DNA of 64,000 nt from Jeotgalibacillus soli (lineage in GTDB: Bacteria > Bacillota > Bacilli > Bacillales > Jeotgalibacillaceae): the NCBI RefSeq assembly GCF_000829435.1, contig NZ_JXRP01000009.1, positions 620,001 to 684,000 of the forward strand, in the 5' to 3' direction. Within the stretch, counting starts at the first letter, position 1; every line of letters starts with the position of its first letter. This document shows positions 36,037-44,265 of the stretch, piece after piece. Below the pieces are notes generated by a model. It worked only from the letters and a program-made list of their open reading frames with translations, was not told where the DNA came from and ran no database searches. The position numbers were made by a program, and so were the translations under genes.

Positions 36037-36346
36037 TGTTTTTTCACGGGTTCTGTATTGTAACAGCCACTTTTATTTTGTTAATAAGAGAAGAGAGGAA
36101 TAAGAGACGTGAATTAAAGACGATTAAAAGACATGTCATAAATTTATGGCGTCACTTACTATTGAAAGTGAAGATTCTGAATATTTATGGTGACTGGAAG
36201 GGGATGGGGCTGTCTATCACGCCAGATAGGCCCTTACTGCAAAGTGTCACGTTTATGGCAAAAAAATGCTGGTTACTCATGTTAATCAATTTTAAGTCGA
36301 ATAACGAAGAAGTATTTTATTAGAGACAGTATGGAGGGTCGAGTAC
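36037..36346. other. Intergenic region, control region of the following operon
   Basis: A 95-codon frame here has no ribosome site and no recognisable protein, so I treat the region as non-coding. A good GGAGGG box (36331-36336) serves the next gene. No convincing promoter pair or operator was found. Confidence 0.4.
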
Positions 36347-37363
36347 ATGAAAACGGTGGAAGAATTAGAAGAGAGGATGACAGCTCCTTCTCAAGCATTA
36401 ATTGATGATATGAAAAGAGTAGATGGGAATCTTTTAATCTTAGGTGTTGGCGGGAAAATGGGCCCATCGCTTGCAAAAATGGCAAAACGGGCGATTGATG
36501 CTGCAGGTTTGAGTAAAAAAGTCATTGGTGTATCACGTTTTTCAACGGGTACCCTGCAGCAGGAGCTGGAGGAAGCAGGGATAGAAACGATTGCAGCTGA
36601 TCTTTTGAATGATGATGAGCTTTCGAGACTGCCGGTTGAAAAAAATATTATCTACATGGCTGGAAATAAATTCGGTACAACGGGCAATGAACATTTTACT
36701 TGGGCCATGAATGCGTATTTACCGGGAAGAGTGGCGGAACATTTTAAAAGATCTCGTATTGTGGCCTTTTCGACAGGAAATGTATACCCGCTTGTTCCTG
36801 TCATCCAAGGAGGCTGTGATGAAAGCCATGAGGTAAATCCCGTCGGTGAATATGGGCAATCTTCCTTGGGACGTGAGCGTGTATTTAGTTATTTCTCACA
36901 TCGCGACCAAACTCCGCTTGCTATTTTCCGATTGAATTATGCCATTGATCTGCGATATGGTGTATTGCTTGAAATCGCTCGTGCTGTTTATGAAGAAAGG
37001 GAAATCGATTTGTCCATGGGACATGTCAATGTGATTTGGCAAGGGGATGCGAATGAATATGCGATTCGTTCTTTACTCATTGCCGCATTACCGCCTGCTA
37101 GGTTAAATGTCACAGGCCCTGAAACCATTCCTGTACGATGGTTGGCGCAGGAGTTTGGTAAACGCTTTGAGAAGAGGCCGCTGCTTACAGGCACTGAACA
37201 GCCGACAGCATTGCTTAATAATGCCAGTAAAGCTCATCAGCTTTTTGGTTATCCACGTGTGTCGATTCAAGAAATGATCGACTGGACGGCAGAGTGGGTT
37301 ATGGATGGAGGAACAACCATTAATAAGCCTACTCATTTTCAGCAGCGAAGGGGGACATTTTAA
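36347..37363 (+). CDS. NAD-dependent epimerase/dehydratase family protein (extended SDR)
   Basis: This 338-residue protein has a Rossmann start displaced to residue 28 (NLLILGVGGKMGPSLAKMAK, GxGGxMG loop), AGNKFGTTGNEHFTW, and SSLGRERVFSYFSH in the position of the usual YxxxK block. The catalytic Tyr is not obvious (EYGQSSLGRER): Tyr is followed by Gly-Gln-Ser-Ser rather than ending in Lys, so activity may differ from standard epimerases. Its stop overlaps the next ATG (TAATG). Together with the DapA-like and Gfo/Idh genes it suggests modification of a sugar acid or keto-sugar. Confidence 0.8.
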   Translation: MKTVEELEERMTAPSQALIDDMKRVDGNLLILGVGGKMGPSLAKMAKRAIDAAGLSKKVIGVSRFSTGTLQQELEEAGIETIAADLLNDDELSRLPVEKNIIYMAGNKFGTTGNEHFTWAMNAYLPGRVAEHFKRSRIVAFSTGNVYPLVPVIQGGCDESHEVNPVGEYGQSSLGRERVFSYFSHRDQTPLAIFRLNYAIDLRYGVLLEIARAVYEEREIDLSMGHVNVIWQGDANEYAIRSLLIAALPPARLNVTGPETIPVRWLAQEFGKRFEKRPLLTGTEQPTALLNNASKAHQLFGYPRVSIQEMIDWTAEWVMDGGTTINKPTHFQQRRGTF

Positions 37364-38415
37364 TGGCGCTCTCTTCTGAGTTGCATGCGTTTTTACATGA
37401 GGGGACAGTGATTCCAGCACATCCGCTTGCCTTAGACGAGAAGAAGGAGCTGGATGAAGAAGCGCAGCGTAGATTAACCCGCTATTATATCGAAGCAGGG
37501 GCTGGCGGTATTGCTGTTGGCGTGCATACAACACAATTTGAAATACGTGATCCAAAGCATGGCTTGCTGGAACCGGTTCTTCGAATGGCCGCGGAGGAAA
37601 TTGAAAAAGCCAAGCTTACAAGGCCCTTTTTAAAAATCGCCGGTGTATGCGGTCCGACAGAACTGGCGTTACATGAAACGGAATTGGCAAAATCTTTTGG
37701 CTACGATCTTGCTTTGCTCAGCAATGGAGGTCTCACTGCTTATACAGAGGAAGAGTTGCTTGAACGTACCCGCGAGGTTGCAAAGGTGCTGCCTGTTTTC
37801 GGATTTTATCTCCAGCCTTCTGTTGGCGGCCGTGTGTTTAGCTTTAATTTTTGGAAGCAGTTTGCTGAAATTCCCAATGTCCTTGCGATAAAAATGGCGC
37901 CATTTAATCGATACCAGACGCTGGACGTGGTGCGCGCCGTCTGTGAATCGTCCAGAGCGGATGAAATTGCGCTTTATACGGGCAACGATGATAATATCGT
38001 CATCGATTTATTGACAACCTACTCCTTTTTAATGGAAGGAAAAATAATTTCCAAACCAATTGTTGGGGGCTTGCTTGGACATTGGGCTGTTTGGACGCAG
38101 AAGGCTGTTGAGCTCTTCAATGAAATAAAAGAGGTAAGAAAGCTGCAGGCATTGGATTCGAACTGGTTGACCGTTGCACAGCAGGTAACGGATTCAAATG
38201 CGGCATTCTTTGATGCGGCTAATCAATATAAAGGCTGTATTGCTGGAATTAATGAAGTGCTGGCTCGACAAGGCTTGATCAAAGGAAATTGGTGCTTGTC
38301 GGACCATGAAGTGCTCTCTCAAGGTCAAGCGGAAGAAATCGATCGCATTTATGCCATATACCCTGACTTACATGATGATCAGTTTGTACGGGAATTTTTG
38401 GTACAATCGAGATAA
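37363..38415 (+). CDS. DapA/NAL-like family aldolase or lyase
   Basis: The 350-residue TIM-barrel protein carries YYIEAGAGGIAVGVHTTQFE near residue 48, YDLALLSNGGL, and PVFGFYLQPSVGG, the block with the family's catalytic Tyr. The Schiff-base lysine is probably in VLAIKMAPFNRYQTLD. Family members perform aldol or lyase reactions on pyruvate-like substrates, or dehydrate keto-deoxy sugar acids. The true lysine synthesis gene is normally about 290 residues with dap or asd neighbours. The longer protein and sugar-related context argue for a catabolic role. Confidence 0.83.
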   Translation: MALSSELHAFLHEGTVIPAHPLALDEKKELDEEAQRRLTRYYIEAGAGGIAVGVHTTQFEIRDPKHGLLEPVLRMAAEEIEKAKLTRPFLKIAGVCGPTELALHETELAKSFGYDLALLSNGGLTAYTEEELLERTREVAKVLPVFGFYLQPSVGGRVFSFNFWKQFAEIPNVLAIKMAPFNRYQTLDVVRAVCESSRADEIALYTGNDDNIVIDLLTTYSFLMEGKIISKPIVGGLLGHWAVWTQKAVELFNEIKEVRKLQALDSNWLTVAQQVTDSNAAFFDAANQYKGCIAGINEVLARQGLIKGNWCLSDHEVLSQGQAEEIDRIYAIYPDLHDDQFVREFLVQSR

Positions 38416-38476
38416 AGAGAAGGACATTTATGACAAGCAAGAGGGTCCTTTTCTACAGAAGATTGGGAGGGCCTGT

Positions 38477-39793
38477 ATGGAAAACAGGATTCGATTAGGT
38501 GTAATAGGCCCGTTATGGGTACGTGAACAGATGGAAAATTGTTTGACAATGTTTCCTTCTATAGAGCCGGTTTTTCGTTTTTCCGACCAGCTGCTTGATG
38601 CGGCCGTTTTTACAAATGAATTAGATAGAGAAGTAGATGCCTATTTATACTCTGGACGCCTTCCTTATCTAGTAGCAAAATCGCAAATTCCTAACGAGCT
38701 TCCGGCTTTCTACATCCCCTTGAAGGGAGCTGGTCTATATCAAGCACTTTACCGATTACGCAGGAAGCAAAGCTTTGAACGGATCAGCTTGGATGGAATT
38801 GCCCCTGCCTATGTGGAAAAAGCAAGAAAGTCATTGGATGAATCCTTTTCATTTACTGTCTTTGAGGGACCTGTGACATTGGACAATGTGGATGACATTC
38901 TGTCCTTTCATGAGGCGCAGCATTCAGCCGGGGATACGGTCATTATAACGAGTATGAAAATAATAGCGGAGCTTTTGACGGAAAAAGGGATACCAAATGA
39001 ATGGTTAAAGCCTGCTGAAGAAGACATTATAGTGATTTTGGAACGGCTTTTACTGGCAACGGATCAACGAAGAGAACGCGAATCCCAAGTAGTATTTGGC
39101 ACGATTCAAATTGATAGCTATTCGAAGCTCGTAAAGCAGCTGGCTTCAGCCCATCAGGTACAGAAGCGGAATGCTCAGCTGTATCGGCTGCTGCTGGATT
39201 ATGTGGAGCAGATGGACGGCTTTTTAACATCCATCAGTGGAGATGAATATTTATTTATCACCAATCGAGGGACGTTCGAGCGTGTAACGGAGGGCTATAA
39301 ATGGATGCCGATTTTGGATGAGGTAAAGCGCGTCCTTAATATGCGGATCTCAATCGGTGTAGGCTTTGGCAGAAGTGCCATTGAAGCAGGCACCCACTCG
39401 CGTATCGCGTTATTTCAAGCACAGGAATATGGAGGTTCGTCCTGCTTTATTGTAAGAGAAGACCGCAGTGTGTTTGGTCCGGTCGAGGTGGCAGCGCCTG
39501 TTACATATCCGCTTACCGTAACAGACCAGCATCTAATAAAACAAGCCGAAAAAGCGGGCATGAATGCAGCCCATTTTGAAAAAATTATTGCCTTGATCAA
39601 AAGAAAAAAGGTCAATCAATTTACGGCCCATGAGCTGGCGCAAATATTAGGTATTACGATCCGCAGCTCGCATCGCATCATTTTAAGCTGGGTCGATGCA
39701 GAAATCATTAAAATTATCGGTACAGAAAAATTATCAGCAAGAGGGCGGCCAAGACAGGTATTTATGCTGGATTTTGGAAAGGAGCTTGTGTGA
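38477..39793 (+). CDS. Transcriptional regulator, paralogue of the 32960 protein
   Basis: ATG 38477 with GGGAGG at 6 bases gives a 438-residue protein starting MENRIRLGVIGPLWVREQ; a frame extending 57 codons upstream would overlap the DapA-like gene. The layout repeats that of the 32960-34270 protein: N-terminal LGVIGP segment, middle cyclase-like ISIGVGFGRSAIEAGTHS, and C-terminal HTH (TAHELAQILGITIRSSHRII) with ARGRPRQVFML. The two differ enough to be old paralogues. It lies inside the SDR-DapA-Gfo operon and probably regulates it. Confidence 0.75.
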   Translation: MENRIRLGVIGPLWVREQMENCLTMFPSIEPVFRFSDQLLDAAVFTNELDREVDAYLYSGRLPYLVAKSQIPNELPAFYIPLKGAGLYQALYRLRRKQSFERISLDGIAPAYVEKARKSLDESFSFTVFEGPVTLDNVDDILSFHEAQHSAGDTVIITSMKIIAELLTEKGIPNEWLKPAEEDIIVILERLLLATDQRRERESQVVFGTIQIDSYSKLVKQLASAHQVQKRNAQLYRLLLDYVEQMDGFLTSISGDEYLFITNRGTFERVTEGYKWMPILDEVKRVLNMRISIGVGFGRSAIEAGTHSRIALFQAQEYGGSSCFIVREDRSVFGPVEVAAPVTYPLTVTDQHLIKQAEKAGMNAAHFEKIIALIKRKKVNQFTAHELAQILGITIRSSHRIILSWVDAEIIKIIGTEKLSARGRPRQVFMLDFGKELV

Positions 39794-40674
39794 TGAACAT
39801 CGGGATGATTGGGTTAGATACGTCTCACTGTGAGATTTTCACAAGACTGCTTAATGATCAACACGACCCTCATCATATTTCTGGAGCCCGTGTGACCAAA
39901 GCGATTCCCTTTTACTCTTCGGATTTGGAGATTAGCAGAAATCGGGTGGCTATTTTTTCTCAAATTGTGAAGGAAAAGTATCAAGTCGAGCTTATGGAGG
40001 ATCTTAGTGCTTTCTGTGCAGACATTGATGCCATCCTTTTAACCGCTGTGGATGGTCGCAAACATTTGGAATGGGTAAAAAAAATCGCTCCTTACGGGAA
40101 GCCGGTTTTTATTGACAAGCCCATTGCACTCTCATCTAATGACGTGCTTGAAATGATGCGCTTGTGTGCTGAATATGACATGCCGATTATGAGTTCGTCT
40201 TCACTTCGGTATGCACAATCCTTTCGGGAGGCAATGGATAAAGCTGATGGCCAGCTGGAATCTCTTTATGTATACGGTCCGCTTCCGCTGCAGCCCCACA
40301 TACCAGGTTATTTCTGGTACGGAATTCATATGCTTGAACTCGTCATTGCGGCTCTTGGGACAAGCTTTAAAGAAGTACACAACGAGCATTTTCCAAACCA
40401 TGAGGTATGCACGATCCGCTTTGATGATGGAAAAAGTGCGATCGTCCGTGGGGACTACGAGTGCCATAATTTGTTTGGCGCAGTTTTACATACAGCAGCG
40501 GATACGATAGGAGTAGAAATATGGAAGGATGAAAAACCTTATTATGCGAGTTTGCTTGAAGAAATCATCCGTTTCTTTCAAACTAGCCATTCTCCTATCA
40601 ATATCGAGGAAACACTTCAGCTTATTCGGTTAATAGAAGAGGTGAATACGAAAAGAAGTGAAAAAAGTTTCTAG
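39793..40674 (+). CDS. Gfo/Idh/MocA-family oxidoreductase, short form
   Basis: The 293-residue protein starts MNIGMIGLDTSHCEIFTRLL. The usual glycine-rich GxGxxG is reduced to GLDTSH, and the E-K-P lysine block appears as VFIDKPIALSS near residue 115 (Asp in place of Glu). FWYGIHMLELVIAALG supplies the substrate-side His. It is shorter than the typical 330-390 residues. ATG 39793 overlaps the regulator's stop (TGATG), with AAAGGAG at 8 bases. It probably oxidises or reduces a sugar with bound nicotinamide, but the altered loop leaves cofactor use uncertain. Confidence 0.78.
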   Translation: MNIGMIGLDTSHCEIFTRLLNDQHDPHHISGARVTKAIPFYSSDLEISRNRVAIFSQIVKEKYQVELMEDLSAFCADIDAILLTAVDGRKHLEWVKKIAPYGKPVFIDKPIALSSNDVLEMMRLCAEYDMPIMSSSSLRYAQSFREAMDKADGQLESLYVYGPLPLQPHIPGYFWYGIHMLELVIAALGTSFKEVHNEHFPNHEVCTIRFDDGKSAIVRGDYECHNLFGAVLHTAADTIGVEIWKDEKPYYASLLEEIIRFFQTSHSPINIEETLQLIRLIEEVNTKRSEKSF

Positions 40675-40727
40675 GAGAACGATCAGATTGATCATCACAT
40701 TTTTCCTGGAATAATTTTTATTATATA

Positions 40728-40865
40728 AGCTATGTTAAATGTCTATCGTTGATTTTTTGCACAGCATTGATTGGAACGGATACGCGAGACTCCTGCAGGC
40801 TCACCGCCTGCCTCGCGGAAAGCGAGCGCCTGGAGTGGAAATCAACAGACACGTTTAACAAAGCC
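40728..40865. repeat. Bacillus-type dispersed repeat element, complete copy
   Basis: About 138 bp bounded by imperfect inverted ends: GTTAAATGTCTATCGTTGATTT on the left and the complement of AAATCAACAGACACGTTTAAC on the right. The GC-rich core includes GCGAGACTCCTGCAGG and GCGGAAAGCGAGCGCCTGGA. Similar elements are widespread in Bacillaceae genomes. The right end recurs alone at 60433-60458. No gene is encoded. Confidence 0.75.
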
Positions 40866-40926
40866 TATTATAAAAGGTTTATTTACTTATTAATTTGGTA
40901 CAAAACAACAGAAACGGGGGATAAGG

Positions 40927-42273
40927 ATGAAAAAAGTTGGAATGCTGTTTGCTTCAATTCTTTTACTAGCAGGCTGTAATGCACCGTGGGCATCTGATAG
41001 CAGCGGTGAGACGGGTACGGAAAATAAAGATGATCAGGTAACGATTGAGGTGATGATGTTTGAAGGAGGTTTTGGGTCAGAATGGGTAAAATCTTCTGCA
41101 GATGCGTATATGGAACAAAATGAAAACGTTTCCGTAGAGGTGATAGCGAGTCCGGACATCCATCAGCAGTTGCAAACACGTTTTCTATCAAATGATGTGC
41201 CTGATTTAATGGTTCCTGGTCCAAGCTTTGACATTATGGGAGTCATTAATGATGGTAAAATTTTGGGTTTGGATGACTACCTTGAAGAAGATTCATATAG
41301 TGGAGAAGAAAAATGGCTGGATACGTTTGAACAAGGGCAGTTCAACCTGAAAAGAGACGGCAAAACACTTGGAATCCCTACTGTTTTCTCCTCAGGCTAT
41401 GTTTGGTGGTATAACGAAGCACTGTTTGAAGAAAACGGATGGGAAACGCCAGAAACGTGGCAGGACTTATATGTGTTAAAAGATCAGGCAGCTGAAAAAG
41501 AAATTCCTTTATTTGCCGTGCCTGGTATGCACCCAGGATATTATTTTAACGGGATTTTTATCCCGCTGGTTGAGCGTATAGGAGGCAAGCAGGCTGTTTT
41601 AGATGCGTTTAACCTGAAGGAGGGTGCATGGACATCTGAAGCCTTTGCAGAGGCTGCACGTGAATCACAAAAAATGGTGGAAGAAGGATTGTTCCTAGAA
41701 GGGACCTTCGGCTTATCACATACAGAGGCACAAACGTTGTTTTTCCAAAACCAAGCGTTGTTTGCTACTGCTGGGACATGGCTTGAAGGGGAAATGAGCG
41801 ACATCATTCCAGAAGACTTTAAGCTTCGTGCCATGAATCAGCCGATTTGGGAAGGCAGTGATGCGGAATTTTTAGCGCCTGTTTCAACAGGCTGGGGCGG
41901 TGCTTGGTATGTGACAGAGGACAGTGAAAATAAAGAAGAGACCGTTCAATTTTTAAAATTCCTTTCCAGCAGTGAAGAAGTAAAGAAAATGGTCGAATCA
42001 AGAGGGCTGGCGAGTGTCGTGAAAAATACAGAGGATGCGATTTCCTCCGATGCACTGAAGAGCGCACTTACTGTCATGCAGGAAGCGGAAGGCAGCTATG
42101 CACCAACAGCCATTAATGACTCGTATCCGGAAATGACAAATAATATGATTAATATTTACCAAAGCTTGATGCTGAATGAAATAACACCGGAAGAATTTAC
42201 TCAAAGGGCAGAGGAGTTTGCTGCACAGGTTCGTGATGACAGCAGTATTCAAAAAATGGAGTTTTCTTGGTAG
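40927..42273 (+). CDS. Sugar ABC transporter substrate-binding lipoprotein (importer 1)
   Basis: The 448-residue lipoprotein has MKKVGMLFASILLLAGC (Cys 17) and a family-1 extracellular solute-binding fold: VEVIASPDIHQQLQTRF, VPDLMVPGPSFDI, VWWYNEALFEENGWETPETW, ATAGTWLEGEMSD and STGWGGAWYVTED. It delivers a sugar or oligosaccharide to the permeases at 42328 and 43203. A hairpin with a short T run lies between it and the first permease, suggesting higher expression of the binding protein. A cre-like sequence (TGAAAACGTTTCCG, 41121-41134) lies inside the gene. No ATPase gene is nearby. Confidence 0.9.
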   Translation: MKKVGMLFASILLLAGCNAPWASDSSGETGTENKDDQVTIEVMMFEGGFGSEWVKSSADAYMEQNENVSVEVIASPDIHQQLQTRFLSNDVPDLMVPGPSFDIMGVINDGKILGLDDYLEEDSYSGEEKWLDTFEQGQFNLKRDGKTLGIPTVFSSGYVWWYNEALFEENGWETPETWQDLYVLKDQAAEKEIPLFAVPGMHPGYYFNGIFIPLVERIGGKQAVLDAFNLKEGAWTSEAFAEAARESQKMVEEGLFLEGTFGLSHTEAQTLFFQNQALFATAGTWLEGEMSDIIPEDFKLRAMNQPIWEGSDAEFLAPVSTGWGGAWYVTEDSENKEETVQFLKFLSSSEEVKKMVESRGLASVVKNTEDAISSDALKSALTVMQEAEGSYAPTAINDSYPEMTNNMINIYQSLMLNEITPEEFTQRAEEFAAQVRDDSSIQKMEFSW

Positions 42274-42279
42274 ACAAGG

Positions 42280-42311
42280 CCGGGGATGACAATCCTGTCA
42301 TCCCCGGTTTT
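42280..42311 (+). terminator. Intra-operon attenuator hairpin after the first binding-protein gene
   Basis: CCGGGGATGAC (42280-42290) pairs perfectly with GTCATCCCCGG (42297-42307), followed by TTTT. It probably reduces read-through into the permease genes or stabilises the upstream mRNA. Confidence 0.7.
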
Positions 42312-42327
42312 AAAAGGAGAGGCTAAT

Positions 42328-43206
42328 ATGAAAAGAAAAGGGGACAGGCTTGCCCTTGTGTTTTTTCTTAGTCCAGCATTATTCCTGTACGGGCTTTTTG
42401 TACTCTATCCATCTATTCAAGCTTTGTGGATGAGTATGTATCAATGGCGTGGTCTCGGGGAAAAAACATGGATTGGCTTTGGAAATTATGAGCGAATGAT
42501 GTCAGATGCTATTTTTATAAACGCAATGAAGATTACAGGTAAGTATATTCTTTTTCAGGTTCCGCTTGTTTTAATCATTTCGATCGGCCTTGCATTAACG
42601 ATAGCAAATCTATTAAAATCCCGCTGGTTGAATACCTATCGGGCGACAGTCTTTTTTCCGTATATTTTACCGGGTGTCGCCATTGCTATGCTGTGGGCTA
42701 CTATTTTTAATCCAGTGAGCGGCATGCTAAATGGCTTATTAAATGCGATTGGCTTGGAGCAGTATACGACTGAATGGCTGGGGCGGACTGAGACAGCATT
42801 TGGCAGCGTTGTTTTTGTTAATGTCTGGAGCATGGTAGGGTTCTATACAGTGCTTATTTTGGCAGCGATTCTTAATATTCCGGAGGAACTGACGGAAGCA
42901 GCCGAAATCGACGGGGCGGGAAAATGGCAAAAAAGCTTTTATATTATTCTCCCTTTATTAAAGGATGTTCTTCAGGTTGTCATTGTTTTTACGCTGATTA
43001 ATACATTGAAGATATTTGAAATGCCGCAGCTTTTAACCTCGGGCGGTCCGAATCGATCGACTGAACCGATTTCGCTCTATATTTATGAACAAGCCTTTCA
43101 AAATTTTAATTTTGGCTATGCTTCGGCATTGGGCGTGATTTTCCTGATTTTAATTTTTATCGCATCAATGCTCACACTTAGATTGACAAGGGGGGAAAAG
43201 GTTTGA
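42328..43206 (+). CDS. Sugar ABC transporter permease, MalF type (importer 1)
   Basis: ATG 42328 with AAAGGAGAGG (42313-42322) gives 292 residues and six membrane segments. The EAA loop is ELTEAAEIDGAGKWQKSF near residue 193, the ATPase contact. Other family blocks are PYILPGVAIAMLW and LLTSGGPNRSTEPISLYIY. It forms the channel with the product of the next gene, which overlaps by 4 bases. An earlier in-frame ATG at 42286 lies within the hairpin and is unlikely. Confidence 0.92.
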   Translation: MKRKGDRLALVFFLSPALFLYGLFVLYPSIQALWMSMYQWRGLGEKTWIGFGNYERMMSDAIFINAMKITGKYILFQVPLVLIISIGLALTIANLLKSRWLNTYRATVFFPYILPGVAIAMLWATIFNPVSGMLNGLLNAIGLEQYTTEWLGRTETAFGSVVFVNVWSMVGFYTVLILAAILNIPEELTEAAEIDGAGKWQKSFYIILPLLKDVLQVVIVFTLINTLKIFEMPQLLTSGGPNRSTEPISLYIYEQAFQNFNFGYASALGVIFLILIFIASMLTLRLTRGEKV

Positions 43207-44033
43207 ACAGAGCAACTCGAAATCTAGGCTCTCATCTGCTGTTAATCCTTTGCAGTCTGCTCATTTTATTGCCGGTGCTTTGGGTGTTTATCAATTCTCT
43301 TAAACCATCAGCGGCGATCCTGCTTGAGCCGTTTTCTTTGCCAACCGTTCCCGCCCTTGATAACTATGTCAGGGCTTGGACTGATGGAGGCTTAGGGATC
43401 GGGTTTTTAAACAGTATTTTTGTCACAGTTATTACGGTTTTTTTCATTGTAATAATTTCAGCTATGGCAGCCTATGCGTTAAGCAGAAAGCGATTTCGTT
43501 TCCGCATCGCGATTCAAAATACATTTTTGACCGGGCTGATGCTGCCTACCTTTCTAGCGATGGCACCGCTTTTCTTATTGATGAACGATCTTGGACTCGT
43601 GAATTCTCATCTTGGGCTTATCGCAGTCTACGTTGCGTATTCTCTGCCTTTTACTATTTTTATGCTGATTGCTTTTTTTAATCAGATTCCTCACACATTA
43701 GAAGAGGCTGCTACAATTGATGGCTGCGGCCCGATTAAAGCGTTTTGGAAGATTATGCTGCCGCTCGCAAAGCCAGGTCTTATCTCCGCGGCAATCTTTA
43801 ATTTTGTAGGTATTTGGAACGAGTATATACTTGCGCTCATTTTATTAAGTGACGATCCATTGAAAACGCTGCCAGTAAAGCTTGCCAATATTATGATGAG
43901 GCAGCAGTATCACACGGACTGGGGCGCGCTTTATGCGGGAATTGTGCTGTCATTTATTCCAGTTGTAATCTTCTATCTCATTTTTCAGCGTCGTTTAATC
44001 GAAGGCTCAACTGCAGGGGCTGTGAAAGAATAA
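43203..44033 (+). CDS. Sugar ABC transporter permease, MalG type (importer 1)
   Basis: The 276-residue protein has six membrane segments, a TTG start overlapping the upstream stop, and GGGGGG about 6 bases before. The EAA loop is TLEEAATIDGCGPIKAFWKI, followed by LPLAKPGLISAAIFNF and WNEYILALILLSDD, typical MalG-type blocks. It pairs with the 42328 permease. With no ATPase encoded nearby, a shared MsmX-type ATPase from elsewhere in the genome probably energises it. Confidence 0.92.
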   Translation: MNRATRNLGSHLLLILCSLLILLPVLWVFINSLKPSAAILLEPFSLPTVPALDNYVRAWTDGGLGIGFLNSIFVTVITVFFIVIISAMAAYALSRKRFRFRIAIQNTFLTGLMLPTFLAMAPLFLLMNDLGLVNSHLGLIAVYVAYSLPFTIFMLIAFFNQIPHTLEEAATIDGCGPIKAFWKIMLPLAKPGLISAAIFNFVGIWNEYILALILLSDDPLKTLPVKLANIMMRQQYHTDWGALYAGIVLSFIPVVIFYLIFQRRLIEGSTAGAVKE

Positions 44034-44076
44034 AAATGTCCCGAGCTGGTGTAACGTGGGTTTTCCATGTCTTTTT

Positions 44077-44103
44077 TACTGGTTCACATAAAATGAACCA
44101 GTA
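44077..44103. promoter_or_regulatory. Palindrome upstream of the second importer
   Basis: TACTGGTTCA and TGAACCAGTA flank 7 bases as perfect 10-bp arms. TGAACCA recurs at about 44233, just before the gene. The hairpin lacks a T run on the plus strand, so an operator is more likely than a terminator for that strand. The GntR-type regulator at 47467 is a candidate binder. Confidence 0.5.
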
Positions 44104-44265
44104 GTTATTAATATTTTACAAATATACAAATTATTATGGTAAAAGATAAGCAGAAATAAAATTCTGAACATTATAAAAATAGTATTGACTTATTATAATG
44201 GGTCTCGTAATCTTATTTTAAGTACCAGATATGAACCAAAAAACAAAAACAAAGGGGAGAAATGA

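Noticed and set aside
36036..36323. 95-codon plus-strand frame between the AbgT gene and the SDR gene
   Set aside because: It starts inside the terminator tail, lacks a ribosome site, and its product shows no domain or plausible protein composition.
37363..38415. dapA of lysine synthesis
   Set aside because: The protein is about 60 residues longer than typical DapA, and its neighbours are sugar-type oxidoreductases and a regulator rather than dap or asd genes.
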